Positions 44,791-57,149 of a stretch of 64,000 nt of DNA are shown in pieces (the stretch's first letter is position 1; every line of letters starts with the position of its first letter). The translations under genes and the position numbers were made by a program. The DNA is from Eucommia ulmoides. Its lineage: Eukaryota; Streptophyta; Magnoliopsida; Garryales; Eucommiaceae. The notes beneath the pieces are model-generated. The model worked only from the letters and a program-made list of their open reading frames with translations, ran no database searches and was not told where the DNA came from. The stretch covers positions 15,215,910 to 15,279,909 of the forward strand of contig CM028329.1 in the NCBI GenBank assembly GCA_016647705.1, given 5' to 3'.

Positions 44791-45723
44791 TCAAGACACA
44801 AATACATCCACCCAATCACAATGGAACCATACAAATCCCACCAAAAATTCCTCAATCTCGTTGAATTGGAGGAGACGTTGTTTACCCAAAGCATTTAGGT
44901 CAAATTTCAACTTCTTGATCGCCCAGTAGGCACGGTGTTCTAACTCCACTAGCAAATGATACGCCTTTCCAAATACCAATCGATACGATGACATGTCGAT
45001 TAGTGTTTTGAAGGTCATGCGGTATGCCCATAACGCATCATCCAACTTCACCGCCCAATCTCTATGATTAGAATGAATCGTCTTTTTCAGAACTTTCTTG
45101 ATCTTACGATTTGAAACTTCGACTTGGCTATTTGTTTGAGGATGATATGGAAACGCAACTTTATGCCGGACCCCATCATTTGTAAGCAACGTATTGAACA
45201 TTTTATTACAAAAGTGGATCCCTTCATCACTGATAATGGCTCGAGGTGTCCCGAACTGTGTCTTGATGTTCTTCTAAAGGAACTTTGGAACCACCTTGGC
45301 ATCATTAGTTGGCGTTGCCACAACTTTGACCCATTTGGACACGTAATCCACCGCCAGTAAAATGTACTCCTAACCAAATGATGCCAAAAATAGCCCCATG
45401 AAGTAAATACCCCACACATCAAATAGTTCCCATTCAAGAATGGATGTCAGCGGCAATTCATGTCTTCTTGAGATGTTACCAACCCTTTGGCAATGGTCGC
45501 AGGTTTTCACAAACATATAAGCATCACGAAATAATATCGGCCAATAAAAACCTGATTGAAGCACCTTAACAGCCATTCGTGTTGCTCTAAAGTGTGCGCT
45601 ACATGGTGATGAATGGCAATGGTATAGACTACTAGCCAGTTCCTCTTCTGGAACACATCTCCGGATCACTTGGTCAGAACACTTCTTGAACAACAACAGT
45701 TCGTCCCACATATAATGCCTCAA
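44791..45723 (-). pseudogene. Athila integrase
   Basis: The HHCC zinc domain is complete: 'HCHSSPCSAHF' then 'TCDHCQRVG'. The first catalytic aspartate is lost: the family 'GIDFMG' reads 'GIYFMG' here. The second (in 'ISDEG', about 45230) and the glutamate (in 'QVEVSN', about 45120) are present. The core is split by a frameshift between 45437 and 45201. The C-terminal part '[19 protein letters not shown]' and '[13 protein letters not shown]' is well kept and is diagnostic of Athila. Confidence 0.9.
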
Positions 45724-45917
45724 ATCGAATATGAATTTCTTCCTCTAGGCACTTGAAAGATCCGGAGACAACACCTTGCATGCTAGATAGTTGATGATAT
45801 CAGCGAACTACGGAAGTTTAGTGTCAACTTTGAATAATTGCTCATCTGGGAACACTTCTGTGATACAAGACTCATCACCAACGTCCTCTTGCACAAGCCA
45901 TGATAAATTACCAACAA

Positions 45918-46440
45918 CTACGTTTTCGCTCCCCTTCTTATCTCTGCATCAAATTCTTGTAACAAGATAATCCACCTGATTAGACGCGGCTTGGCGTATT
46001 TCTTGGCGAATAAGTACCAGATGGTTGCATGATCTGTATAGACAATCACTTTAGATCCTATAATGTAAGACCAGAACTTATCACAAGCAAAAACTACCAC
46101 CAATATCTCTTTCTCGATTGTGGTGTAATTTTCCTGAGCGTCATTCAATATCTTGCTTGCATAATAATAGATTAGAATATCTTCTCCTTGCGTTGGCCTA
46201 AAACCGCTCCAACTGCATAGTCACTTTCGTCACACATGATTTCAAGTGGTTTGTTCCAATCCGGAGCGACTTTTATAGGAGCTGAGATTAACTTCTCTTT
46301 CATTGCATTGAATGCTTTCAAACAAGCTTCATCAAAATCGAATGAGGCTTCTTTCTCGAGCAAATGGCATAATGGCTTCACTATTTTAGAAAAGTCTTTT
46401 ATAAAACGCCGGTAGAAGTCGACATGGCCCAAGAAGCTTC
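45918..46440 (-). pseudogene. Athila RNase H
   Basis: It begins after RT with 'GHVDFYRRFIKDFSKIVKPL' and the first acidic residue in '[15 protein letters not shown]'. After a frameshift near 46160 it continues '[14 protein letters not shown]' and '[12 protein letters not shown]'. The key D, E and D are visible. Confidence 0.88.
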
Positions 46441-46489
46441 AGACTTCCTTCACATTGATCGGAGGTAGAAGTTTCTCGATCGTTTCAAT

Positions 46490-47130
46490 CTAAGTTCAGT
46501 CCACCTCAAGCCCCTTGGAAGATACTCGATGACCTAAGACTATCCTCTCTTTGACCATAAAATGACACTTTTTCCAATTGAGAACTAAGTGTTTCTCTTC
46601 ACAACGGTTGAGAACAAGCGCCAAATTGTACAAGCAATGGTCGAAGGATGAACCGAAGACCGAACAGTCATCCATGAAAACCTCCATTATGTCTTCCACC
46701 ATATCTGAAAAGATAGCCATCATACATCGTTAAATGTGGTCGGTGCATTGCAAAGACCAAACGACATATGACGGTGGGCAAATGTTCCGTACGGACATTT
46801 GAAGATTGTTTTCTTCTGGTCTTATGTCGTAATGGCTATTTGATTGTATCCAAAATAGCCATCAAGAAAGCAATAATGATTATAGCTGGCAAGATGATCT
46901 AGCATTTGATCAATAAATGGTAGAGGAAAATGATCTTTTCGAGTAGTGTTGTTCAATCTTCTGTAATCAATACACACTCGGCATCCAATGATGGTTAGTG
47001 TAGGAATAAGATCACTCCTCTCATTTTTTACTATTGTCATTTTGCCTTTCTTGGGCACCATTTGTACCGGGCTCGCCCATTCATTATCCGAAATAACATA
47101 TATAATACCGACATTCAAGAGCTTCAACAC
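46490..47130 (-). pseudogene. Athila reverse transcriptase
   Basis: Visible blocks are 'VQMVPKKGKMTIVKNE', 'CIDYRRLNNTTRKDHFPLP', 'FLDGYFGYNQI' and the catalytic 'FMDDCSVFG' (about 46670). One base is missing near 46732, which puts 'MMAIFSDMVEDIMEVFMDD' in a new frame. The two halves otherwise align with the family end to end. Confidence 0.92.
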
Positions 47131-48299
47131 CTTCGATCAAACCTCTTCTTTCATTGCCAGATTTAGCCTTTGTTGATGCTCAATGGAAAGCTTAAACAAG
47201 TCCTCCATCAAGATCTTATGCATGCAAATTGTTTGGCTAATTCCTTTGATGTCGAAAATAGACCAGGTGAAGGCGAATCTATGCCGTTTCAGAATATTCA
47301 GTAACTTGTGTTCTTCCTCTTGAGTCAAGGATGATGAGATGATCACCGGATTGGTTACGTTCTCCCCCAAGAAGGTATACTGAAGATGATCCGGTAATTG
47401 CTTGAGAATTAACCCACAGTGAGGTGGATTTGATGGTCTGGGAGAACTAACTTCATCTTCAATAACGGCTACTTGAATCGAATCCTCTACGCCTTTAGGT
47501 TGAGCTTCCATAGATAGAACGTAGTCCACAACACTGTCTTTTGTGGTTGAGCCCTTTTTACCAAAATCCCTTATAGATAGGGAATTTGTGATAGCATTCT
47601 CTAATGAATCTCGATCCACATTTTCATGAAATAATTCCCTAACGCATGAGTCAACAACTTCCACTCAGTTACATTCTGGGCATTCATGTGAAAAGTTCAT
47701 AGTCTTGAAAATATTGAATTTTACCTCATCTTCATTCACCCTCAACGTCAAATTCCCGTTATGCACGTCGATTAATGCCTTTCTTGTGGAAAGAAAAGGC
47801 CTCCTAAAAATGATTGGAATCTCTCGATCCTCCTCTAATTCCAAAACGACAAAGTCCATCGAAAAAATGAACTTGTCTACCTTCACCAATCATCTTCAAT
47901 AATACCCTTCGGATAGGTTAATGAGCGATCCACCATTTGAAGAGAAATTGTAGTTGGCTTCGTATTACCAAGTCCCAACTTTCGGTAAATGGATTATGGC
48001 ATTAGGTTGTTTCTAGCTCCTAAATCACATAGCGCTTTATCAAAGTGAGATTTCCCAATAGTGCACAGAATTGTGAAACTCTCGGGATCCTTCAACTTTT
48101 AAGGCAATTTTCTTTGAAGGATCACACTATACTTCTTCGTTATCTTGACTATCTCGTATTCCTCCAACTTCTTCTTCTTTGTCATAATGTCCTTCAAGAA
48201 CTTCTCGTAGTTGGGTATTTGTTCCAAGGCATCCGCAAATGGTATATTGATATGAATTTTTTTGAAGACGTCAAGAAATTTTGCAAATTGAGAATCCAA
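47131..48299 (-). pseudogene. Athila protease and pol linker
   Basis: Before the protease, 'NYEKFLKDIMTKKKKLEEYE' is an Athila signature. The active-site region near 48030 reads 'KALCDLGA' and then decays, where the family has DLGAS. The protease end 'VKVDKFIFSMDFVVLELEEDREIPII' is split at 47889-47815 and lacks one conserved Gly (FRRPFL for LGRPFL). A linker of about 170 codons leads into RT. Confidence 0.85.
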
Positions 48300-48317
48300 T
48301 TTCTTCTTTTGGAACCT

Positions 48318-49943
48318 TTACGGATATGGTAAAGGCGTGGTGAGAATCGATGGATTGTCTGGAAATATAATTCTTCCCGGAATCACCCTTTGGTCTTCAT
48401 TCTTCTCTTCAACTTTCTCCACTATCTTATTTTTAATTTTCTCTTCAATTTTCTCCTCCTTATCCTCTTGAACATTTTCCCTTGGCTCATCATTTTCAAC
48501 ATCATGTTTCTCTCCTAGCTCATCCTCTCTTGGCTTACTTGCTTCAACTTCTTTTCCGCTCCTCAATGTTATTGCCTTACACTTCTTCGGGTTCATTTTC
48601 GTATTACTTGGAAACTTCGCCTTGGTTTTCCCTTGGATTGAACTTGCAAGTTGACCGATTTGAGTTTCCAGCGATTTCATAGTTTCATTCGTGTTGGTAC
48701 ACGTGGTCTCAATCGTGTCTAGCCTCGTTTCATGTTTGTTGAGCCAGTTATGCATCTCACACATAATGGTTTGAGTTTCCTTCATAAATAAACCAAGCAT
48801 GTCCTCTAATTGTGGCTTTTGCCTTTGTACCGAATGTTGTTGCATTTGACAGTTTTGTTGCATTTATTGATATCCTTAAGATTGTGATCCATATCCGAGA
48901 GGCAGTTGCAATGTGTTTTGATTATTAGCATACGAAAAATTCTCATGATTGCAAAGTCTCGGATGATAATGAGTCTGGATATTGGTGGCAGGACTAAAGA
49001 TATAAGCCCGATTGTTGACGAAGTGACACTCTTCGAATTCACTATTCACTCCCGGTTTCGAACTACTTGTAATGTTTTTTGCTTCACGAGTGGACGACGC
49101 ATCTTTGGTTGAGAAGGCAACTAATTGTTTCGCTAGCTTAGAAACTTGGGCTGATAAGGTAGCCAGAGGATCGGACTTATGAATTGAAGCTACCTTTCAT
49201 CCTATATTCCTCTCATTTGACCATTGGTAATTATTAGCCACCATTTTCTCTAAAAGAGCATTTGCTTTATCCGAGGTTTTTGACAACAACGATCCTCTCG
49301 AGGCGGCATCCACTATGGTTCTTGTTTGGCCATCTAACCCGTTGTAAAAGAGTTGGGTTTGAAACCAATCCTGGTACCCGTGTTAGGGGCACTTGCGCAA
49401 TAAATCCTTGAACATCTCCTATGCCTCAAATAATGGCTCGAAATCTCGTTGGCGTAATTATGCAATTTCACCTTTTAGCTGCGACGTATTTGAAGGTAGA
49501 AAAAACTTGGTGAGGAACCTTTGTGCTAGGTCCTCCCAAGTGTTGATGCTTCCTGATTGAACTGACTGGAACCAACCTTGTGCTCTCTTACGAAGTGAAA
49601 ACAAAAACAACCTCAACTGCATCACATCCTTAGCAACCCCGTTAATATTCACTGTATCACAAATTTTCAGAAATGTAGCCAGTTGGATATTTGGGTCTTT
49701 GTGGAGATTCCCACCATACTGGTTTTGTTGGACCATATTGATTAGGGTGGTTTTCAACTTGAAATTATTGGCCTAGCTCGGTTGCCTTCGAATCCCCGAG
49801 TAGTTGTCGAACATAATGGGTCGATAGTAGTCCCTAAGGACCCGTTGTGGAACTTCTAGTTCCGGAGGCTACTGCGTTTGTGCCTGTGGAACCGGCGGTT
49901 ATTGTGGTATATGTGGCATACGACCATCTCCTTCATTGGCCAT
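48318..49943 (-). pseudogene. Athila gag
   Basis: ATG at 49943 is followed by an early stop. Gag text then runs 'RDYYRPIMFDNYSGIRR', 'INMVQQNQYGGNLHKDPN', 'LRLFLFSLRKRAQGWFQS' and 'FLTKFFLPSNTSQLKGEIA' (to 49458). After a damaged zinc-knuckle region the C-terminal part (48863-48318) has 'ETQIGQLASSI', 'AITLRSGKEV' and a Glu/Lys-rich tail. All are standard for Athila gag. Confidence 0.88.
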
Positions 49944-50165
49944 GGCTTGAGTTTGGCTTCTTCTCTCTCTCCTTATTCTTCTTAAGGTGCGCTCGATCTC
50001 AGGATCAAGAGTTAAGAATTCAAAACTTCTACTACGTCACATATACTGCTTGATCACAACAAATGAAACAAATTCAAAAACAAATTGAAACAAAAATAAA
50101 ACAAAATTTTCAAGATTAATATTCAACTACTTAGTAGTAATATCAACCAAATCACTACATTTTTC

Positions 50166-50182
50166 CTCAGCAACAGTGCCAA
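50166..50182 (-). promoter_or_regulatory. Primer-binding site of the Athila element, tRNA-Asp type
   Basis: On the minus strand TGGCACTGTTGCTGAGG differs in four places from TGGCGCCGTTGCCGGGG, the complement of the tRNA-Asp 3' end used by Athila. It lies 6 bases inside the LTR end. Confidence 0.85.
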
Positions 50183-50188
50183 AAACTT

Positions 50189-51513
50189 GAACACGACTTT
50201 TTCATGCCTTAATTTAACTCGCAAGTGCATGAGGTCAAGTTTTAATATAATGGATCTTACGACTGAGTGTTGTCCTTTGGGAAAGGTGTTTGAATTAATT
50301 GAATACTACAATTGACATAGTCTTATATTATCTAGACGGTTCAAGAATTGTTTTGAGATTGTTAATTGAAAAACTAAATTAAACTAACAACTATTGGATT
50401 AAATCTAATAAAATGGATTACTTAGGGATTTATTTCGTTCACTAATACATGTTTGAATTCATTTAGTTTAAAATAACGGTGTTTATCCTATCCGACAATC
50501 TAGGTATCGTAAACTCACTCACTACCTCTCCCGAGTATAAAGTGAGCGAATATGTGATTTCGCGTCAACGCAGACGTCCTTGTCTAGAGTCTATACGACA
50601 CTTGGTCATATGAGTCTTAACCCAACCTCATGGATTACACACTTTCTAATACCCTCACGAGTCATTAGATCGTCGCGATGTGTTTAACCCTAGTCCGAAT
50701 CCGGGGTTACCTCTCTCAAGTGTTAAACCCTGCATTCTCAAAATCAACCCTAATACCCTCACAAGCATATCAAGATTGTAATAAAATGGTAAACACAATC
50801 AAATTTAGACAAACAATCGTTAAAGAAACGTATATTCAATCAAACATGTATATACATGAACTACATCAATCCCTAGATAATATCTATCTAACCTACCATG
50901 ATCATAACCATACAAACATTAGTACAAGATAAATATATCCTCATTAAATATAAAATGTTTAGATATAAAGAGGGAAACAAGGATAGAAAGGGCATATATG
51001 AGAGTGGAATGGTCCACTTTCGCCAAAACCAATCTAGAAATGTTTCATCTTCTTCACCAATGATTTATCCTCTTCAAGCTCTCAAAAATAGGTTAAGACC
51101 AAGTGTGGAACATTTTATACAATAGGTAGGCCAAAGGGTATAAGACAAGGATCAAAATATCTAAAAATAATATCTTCTCTAGCTGGTCTTTGACCGCTGC
51201 AACGGTGGGCGACCAGTAGGTGTTTTGTTCTTTTACCGCTGCAGCGGTAAACGATAAGAATATTTTTTGACTCTCTGTTATTTTATCGCTGCATCGATGG
51301 GCTTGACCATTGTAGCGGTGAAGCTGCTGCATTTTACTTCGATCCCCTTCCTCGTTTTTCCACCGATTTCCTACCGTTTTGCTTGTTTATCAACCAATTA
51401 CGTCCCTACACCTGATTTATATCAAAACGAACATAAACACAATAAAATATTACTAAAACACTTGAAAACTGCCAAATTCGGCTTAGAAATAGATAGGTAT
51501 TTTCAACCTATCA
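50189..51513 (-). mobile_element. 5' LTR of the Athila element
   Basis: 1325 bp, collinear with 38363-39728. It holds fewer copies of the CCGCTGCAGCGG palindrome (51194-51330), so the array length differs between the two LTRs. Confidence 0.9.
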
Positions 51514-52846
51514 CCAGGTTCGTACTTGGGGGCAGTTTGTGTGTACCTTTGGCGGACTTTTGATTTCAAGCTTGTTGTCCTTTGAATCTGCCATTTTTTT
51601 CTTTTGCTTTATTTACCATTTTGATTTCTTCCTTACGCACAATGACTTTCTTCTGAATTGGTTCAGTGATAATATTCTTTCCTTTATAAGGTGCTTTGGG
51701 TTGTTTTCTCTCATTTTGATTTGCCACCACTTTATATGTTGTCCTTTTCTGATGTTAGTTTGTTGCCATTCTTTGAGGATAAGCAACAATTGATTTCATA
51801 TACTGAACTTCTTGCTTTCCGAACTTTCCATTTTTCATATTTTGATTCATCCTCATTGGTACATTGAATCTGGAATCCCTTCTTGGCATGTAATATTCAT
51901 TGTACGTTCTTAATTGATCAAATCTACCATTTTCACCTGCATAAAAAATTTCGCTCCTTGGTATCCAGTTATTTCTTGATTCACCTAGGTAACCATGTAA
52001 CAAATAACATATTTTCTCAAAATGATCATGCTGTCCACAATAAAAACATCTAGTAATGTTAGCACGTTTCTTAGGATAATCATTATTCCGTAAGGGAGCA
52101 AGATATTGAGGAGCTGCTTTAGCAACTATTGGTTTTTCAACGAGTTTAGTTCTCTCCGTATCCTTGAATTTATCTACTGTTTTGTTAAGCTCATTTTGAG
52201 TATTTTCAAGTGGTCGCTCCAACAAACTAACGTTCAATTGTAGACCAAAATTCTTCTTGTGCATAAATTCAAGATCATTCTTAAGAATTCAACAATCATT
52301 TTCAGCAGAATGAATTTTTAAGCGAGTTCTATCAAGCTCACAGGTTGCATTATCCAACTCAATGTACAAGATCTCATTTAGAGTTTTAAGATTTTTCTTT
52401 TTAAAAATCACTTTGATGAAAATCATAAATATTATTTTTCAAAACTTCAATCTCTTCTTTAAGAGAATCGATATTTTTAAGCAAGTTACTGATTTCTGAT
52501 AAAGCGTTTAAAAATTTAGTAGTTTCAAAATACTTGTCTAAATTTTTTTCTTGAGAGATTTAGTAGTACTAAACTTTTTATTTTTAAGAATCGCAATCTT
52601 TTGCTCGAGTTTCAAATTCTCTTTTCCAAAAATATAAGTAAGAGCTATAAACATCTCAATAGCTTTATCTGCAGCCTCATTATCACAATGTTTATCATTC
52701 TCATAACGGGACCCAAATTATCAGAGCAAGCAGGAGATTCACTAATAGCATCAATACATGAAGAAGATTCACATTCAATATTATTATTAGTGTAATCCAT
52801 GTGATCTTGTTTAGCTAGGATGTTAAGCCCAATCGAACTAAAACCA
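51514..52846 (-). pseudogene. Gag of the minus-strand copia element
   Basis: The open part (52264-51755) holds an intact zinc knuckle 'CFYCGQHDHFEKIC' (CX2CX4HX4C), which binds element RNA during packaging. A basic Asn/Arg/Met-rich stretch follows. Upstream (52800-52270) Lys/Glu/Leu-rich coiled-coil-like text continues with stops. After the knuckle the frame decays and reaches the Athila insertion. No protease DSG motif or integrase follows on either side of the insertion. Confidence 0.75.
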
Positions 52847-52858
52847 GTTCTGGTACTA
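52847..52858 (-). promoter_or_regulatory. Decayed initiator tRNA-Met primer-binding site
   Basis: On the minus strand TAGTACCAGAAC is three changes from TGGTATCAGAGC, at the same distance from the LTR as in the + copia element. Confidence 0.75.
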
Positions 52859-52860
52859 AT

Positions 52861-55097
52861 TATTGTCCCAAAGAGCTACCCAAGAGGGGGTGAATTGGGT
52901 AGTTATAAAAATTTAATAATTAAACACTTAACCACAATTAATTAATTTTTCTAAATCAATTATTATCTTTATATGCAGCGGATATGTGTTTAATACAAAG
53001 CAGACACCCAAACACAAGATAGAAAATAAATCAATGTAGCACACACGAATTTATCCTTGCTCGACAAGTTAATCTTGCCTACGTCCAGTCCCCCAAGCTC
53101 CACGGAGATTCACAATCCGCTAAATCCCTTGATTCCTTTACTAGATAGGAATCAAACCCTTACAATTCATAATTCTTTTACAGGCATAGAATCAACCTTT
53201 ACAATTTACCCTTTTCACGAGTTAAGGATGAACCCTATCTTTTTACCAAGCTAAAGATAAACTTAATTCTCTCTCACTTATCCTTTTAACAGGGAATTAT
53301 GAACCTTTACAAATCACTCAAAAATAATTTAATTGTAGAATGATTCAAAACCTAATTCTTTTCAAGGGAAAAGAATAACCTAACATTTTTACCAAAACAA
53401 AGATTAAACCCTAATTTTTTTCACGAAAAAAAGATCGGAACCTAACTACCCTGACTGCACACTATCCTAAACGTGTCTAATTCACTCAAACTCACAAATG
53501 CAAAAAATATGAGTTTGTTCCCACAATGAGCTTCTACTACCTCAATACGAATATACTCAATTATTGTCCCAAATAATTACTACATGATAAATACAATGTG
53601 AGATAAATTAAATTTGATTAATAAATAATGTGCATAACACAAATTTGGCACGTAATCAGATAAACTGGCAAAAATTGTTTAATTTTTTTTTTTCAAGCTT
53701 TTAAGTTCAGAAACGTTTTTCTAACAATCCTATGCCAAGCAATCAATATAAATAAAATTTTAAAGAAAATTAAAAACCTTGGATAGATCTCAGTGGGAAA
53801 ACACTTAAGGCAATGACAATGTAGCAAGTAGAACTCAAATCGGTGATGCCAAAAAATAAGCACTTTAGATCAAGAACTTAAAGCCAATCTCTCCTAAAAA
53901 ATCTCAGCATAAATTTCACTCTTATAAAAGCTCAAACTGATTGTTCTTGATATACTAAACTCAATTCACGCAAGTCTATATTAATACACCAATAACTAAC
54001 CCTCCAATGGCTAGTTTTTCAAAGATATGCCATAAAATAACACTTTAAGACCCCATATATCGTTACCTTTTATTTCAGGTATATTCCACTTAAAAATAAC
54101 TTTTAAATATCTCATTGAAGTCCATAAAACTATTCTTAATTTGAAACCATATAAATAGAAAGTATTAAATCATTTAAATTAAGAGAATATCAAAATATAT
54201 AGATTATATCAATAGGGATCACATAATAGGTTGTTAATACTTTAATTATATCTAAATCCCACAAACTGCTCTCTTTGAATAATAAAAAATAGATAGTTTT
54301 TTACTAAGACAAATCAGTCGAAATCACAACTGAATTAGTCGGTTGACCAATCCACACCAGTCGACTGACCGACCTGTGCTAACTTCCAATTAGCCAATGG
54401 CACTACACCAGTCGGTTAACCAACCATGCCCAGTCGATTGACCGATTGTATCAGTTTCTTCTGTTTTTCCACCATTTCATCTACTGAATCAAATGGTTGA
54501 CTGACCCTCTTCATTCGATTGACTGATTGGATCAATGTGCCCACTTCCTTACCCATTTCAGCTACTGTTTCAAATAGTTGACTGACCTTCTTCATTCAGT
54601 TGACCGATTAGATTAGTAGCACTTTGTTTTAACTCCAAAACTCAATGTTTGATTCAGTTGACCGATTATTTTTCTTGATTTATCGAATTGACCCAAAAAC
54701 ACAACTATTTATACTTCAAAATACATTTTTCAATTAGGTCAATTATCAAAATCATTTCACCTAAGGAGTACATAAAATATCTCATTTTAGGATTTTAAAA
54801 TTATCACTTCTTATCATGACACACATATAATTAACTCATTTTAAGTGTTGTGTGTGATCCTAATTCTGGTTGTATTAAGAGTATATAAATAAAGAATTAT
54901 TGTCATATATTTTTCTTTAAAATCTTCAAAATTCTTCACATTTTCATTACGTCCATCTTGCATCGTTTATGTTTTCTTCACCATATGTTCTTCTTAATCA
55001 CATGAATGAAACTATAAATCTAAATCACTCAATAAAACCATTAGTTCTATAAAAAAACATCAATATTTAATTGTTCATAAAAATCTTGGGTTCAACA
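52861..55097 (-). mobile_element. 5' LTR of the minus-strand copia element
   Basis: 2237 bp. Its reverse complement starts TGTTGAACCC (55097) and ends 'ctcttgggtagctctttgg' plus 'gacaata'. Contains GGTTGACCGA-type motifs at 54330-54670 and the repeated 'ttaacctttttaccaaag'-type U5 motifs at 53150-53420. The flank (55098 on) is Tat-type gag. Confidence 0.85.
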
Positions 55098-55402
55098 TGA
55101 ATGTCTGTACCCCTGACATAAGGGAAATTAAGGCCACTCTATTATTGGGCTCTTCAATTTGGTCTTACTCATGGTGGAACCCTTTGATGTAGGCCTATAA
55201 TCTTTTACCCTTTTTCTGTCCGATCGACATGAGGTGTGACGAGTTCTTTGCCCGCCTTTTGCTGTTGACAAACTTGTGGGCAAAGGAAATATTAAAAGAT
55301 TTAAAATAATTAAATCTACTTGGCTTAAGGTTCTTGCACCATTTACGCGTTGCTCCAGCAAGGATGACCTGGAAAACCTGACACTTTGTTGAGTTTGACG
55401 CT
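55098..55402 (-). pseudogene. Tat-type gag, downstream piece
   Basis: On the minus strand from 55402 it reads 'QVFQVILAGATRKWCKNL', then 'FAHKFVNSKRRAKNSSHL' and 'YIKGFHHE'. This is the core gag pattern (AF-LTL-GAAR-WF ... FV-F ... HL ... Y--RF--E). One TAG stop interrupts. The upstream piece is at 61181-61340, and the frame continues when the 55403-61180 insertion and one TSD copy are removed. Confidence 0.75.
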
Positions 55403-56984
55403 TGATGAGTGGTTTATTTATCGTCAAATCAAGTACTTTTAGATTCAAATATTTGTGTGTTTTCAAACAATTTTTTTTAGTTTAATGTGTTTTTGTGTTG
55501 TTTTGTAGGTTTATAAATAAATGGAAAAAAAAGATACAAAATTGGTTTAGGTGCAGTAACTTCAAGTACCTTTTTGACCATGATTAAATCTGATTTTGAA
55601 AAATCTCAAAACATAGAAGTTGTATATCTATGTCATAGCTTTCCATAGATTTTTAATCCCTTCAATTGGAGTTTAGACGAATAAATTACAGCCAAAATAT
55701 GAAGCCGGTATCAGTGTTGCCTTGAGCGCACAGTAGTGTTTATGCCCTTTGCTCGCTGCAGTGCCAACGGGCGGATTTGAAGCATTAAATAAACATTTGA
55801 GGGCTCATTTTGAAATGAGAGGAAAAGACAAAGGAGAAAAGATGGGAGGCAATTTTGGAGCTACAAAAGGCAATTTTGGGCTAGAAAACACCGATTGATG
55901 CTATTTTAATGTGAGATCGATGAAGAAAACATCATTGGTGGCACGTGTTGTTAAAGATCTAGAGCCAAAACCCACAATAAGTTTTTCTCTACCTTTTTCT
56001 CTCCCTAATATTTTTTTCTAAGTTTATATTTGTAATATTGTGTTGAACATACTACATTTATGAATTTATTGAGAAGATTAGTCATGGATTTATCTATGTT
56101 GTGTTCGTAATCTAGATCTAGGGATTGATGTAGTCTCGAGTTGAACCATGTTTAGACTATTGTGTTGATTATTAGTTTTAATTCCATTTTATGCATCTCC
56201 TAGGCTTAATGTATTTGATTCCTGTGGCTAATGAGTTAGACGATTTTAGGTTACAAATTTTATACTCGGGAGAGGTTGAATTTGTAACCAGAATGGAGAG
56301 TGCATAATTTAGGTTGTTATGAATCCGGGAGGAAATCAACACCTAGGTATTAGAGTTGGGAATTTAGGATCTTGTAAGACCGAAAGGTAATCAAGTTCTA
56401 GATTCATCAATTAGAATTTCTATTCAATTATGTTTACCATTTTCATTGTATGCTTGTATATGATATTGTGGTTGATTTGAGAAAATGGGGCTTGACGCTA
56501 GGGAGAGATAACCCCAGATTCGGAATAGGATTAAACACAACACAAGTTCTAATGTTTCGAGAGATTATTAGAACTTGTGCAATCGATAAGGTTAGGGAAA
56601 GATGCATGTAATCATCTAAACTCTTGATAGGGATATCGGCTTTGACGTGGTTACATATTTACTCACATTACACTCAGGAGAGATAGTGAGTGAGTGTTTG
56701 AGTTCTTGATTGTTGAATGAACATAATTAACTAATAATTTCTTAATAGGATAACACGAGAATAATGAGACGAAATCAAGCCCCTAGAACATTTGTACATA
56801 GAAAATCCATATTATATTTTATTTTGTATTTGTATTTATTTTAGTTTTAGTTATTTTAGTTTGAAAAACCCAAAAAATTGATCGCCTAAATAAAGTTAGG
56901 TTACGACAACCCTTACTCTTCGTGTACTATTAAAACTTGACCCGTACACTTGTGGTATTGTAGCGACGAAATAATTCGCTGCCA
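55403..56984 (+). mobile_element. 5' LTR of the gag-only Athila-type element
   Basis: 1582 bp. It contains the GC-rich 'gctcgctgcagtgcc' segment (about 55750) and ends 'aattcgctgcca', six bases before the PBS. Confidence 0.9.
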
Positions 56985-56990
56985 AGTTTT

Positions 56991-57007
56991 TGGCGCCGTT
57001 ACTGAAG
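56991..57007 (+). promoter_or_regulatory. Primer-binding site, tRNA-Asp type
   Basis: TGGCGCCGTTACTGAAG keeps the first ten bases of the tRNA-Asp complement used by Athila. Confidence 0.9.
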
Positions 57008-57149
57008 ATTGACATTTTAGATTATTGTGAATATTGTTAATAAGTAACTTGATTTTAATTTAGACATTTATTTTATTTTTAATTTTTGTTTTTTGTTTTG
57101 TTTGTTTTACGAGATACTTGGAGATCGGTGATCAACAAGTCTTCTTGAG

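Larger units (their letters stand above)
38363..51513 (-). mobile_element. Ty3/gypsy Athila-lineage retrotransposon, complete ends, decayed
   Basis: LTRs at 38363-39728 and 50189-51513 have inverted ends TGATAGG..GTTCA on the minus strand. A perfect TSD (ccagg at 38358-38362 and 51514-51518) flanks them. The PBS matches tRNA-Asp, and a TTTGGGGG polypurine tract lies before the 3' LTR. Internal order on the minus strand is gag, protease, RT, RNase H, integrase, env-like ORF. A solo copia LTR (42001-44151) interrupts the env-like part. Many stops and shifts make the element inactive. Confidence 0.92.
26455..55097 (-). mobile_element. Minus-strand copia-type element without pol, split by nested insertions
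   Basis: Pieces in element order are 5' LTR 55097-52861, PBS about 52858-52847, gag 52800-51514, then (past the Athila at 51513-38363) a 48-bp piece at 38362-38315. Past the + copia at 38309-30169 come a leader 30163-29668, an env-like ORF 29667-28382, a polypurine tract 27755-27740 and a 3' LTR 27739-26455. Own sequence between the LTRs totals about 3.8 kb. Both nested elements have clean TSDs, so the pieces rejoin without loss, and no protease, integrase or RT is found in any of them. The 3' LTR is truncated at its inner end. The two LTRs are diverged but collinear, which supports a single element. Confidence 0.65.
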
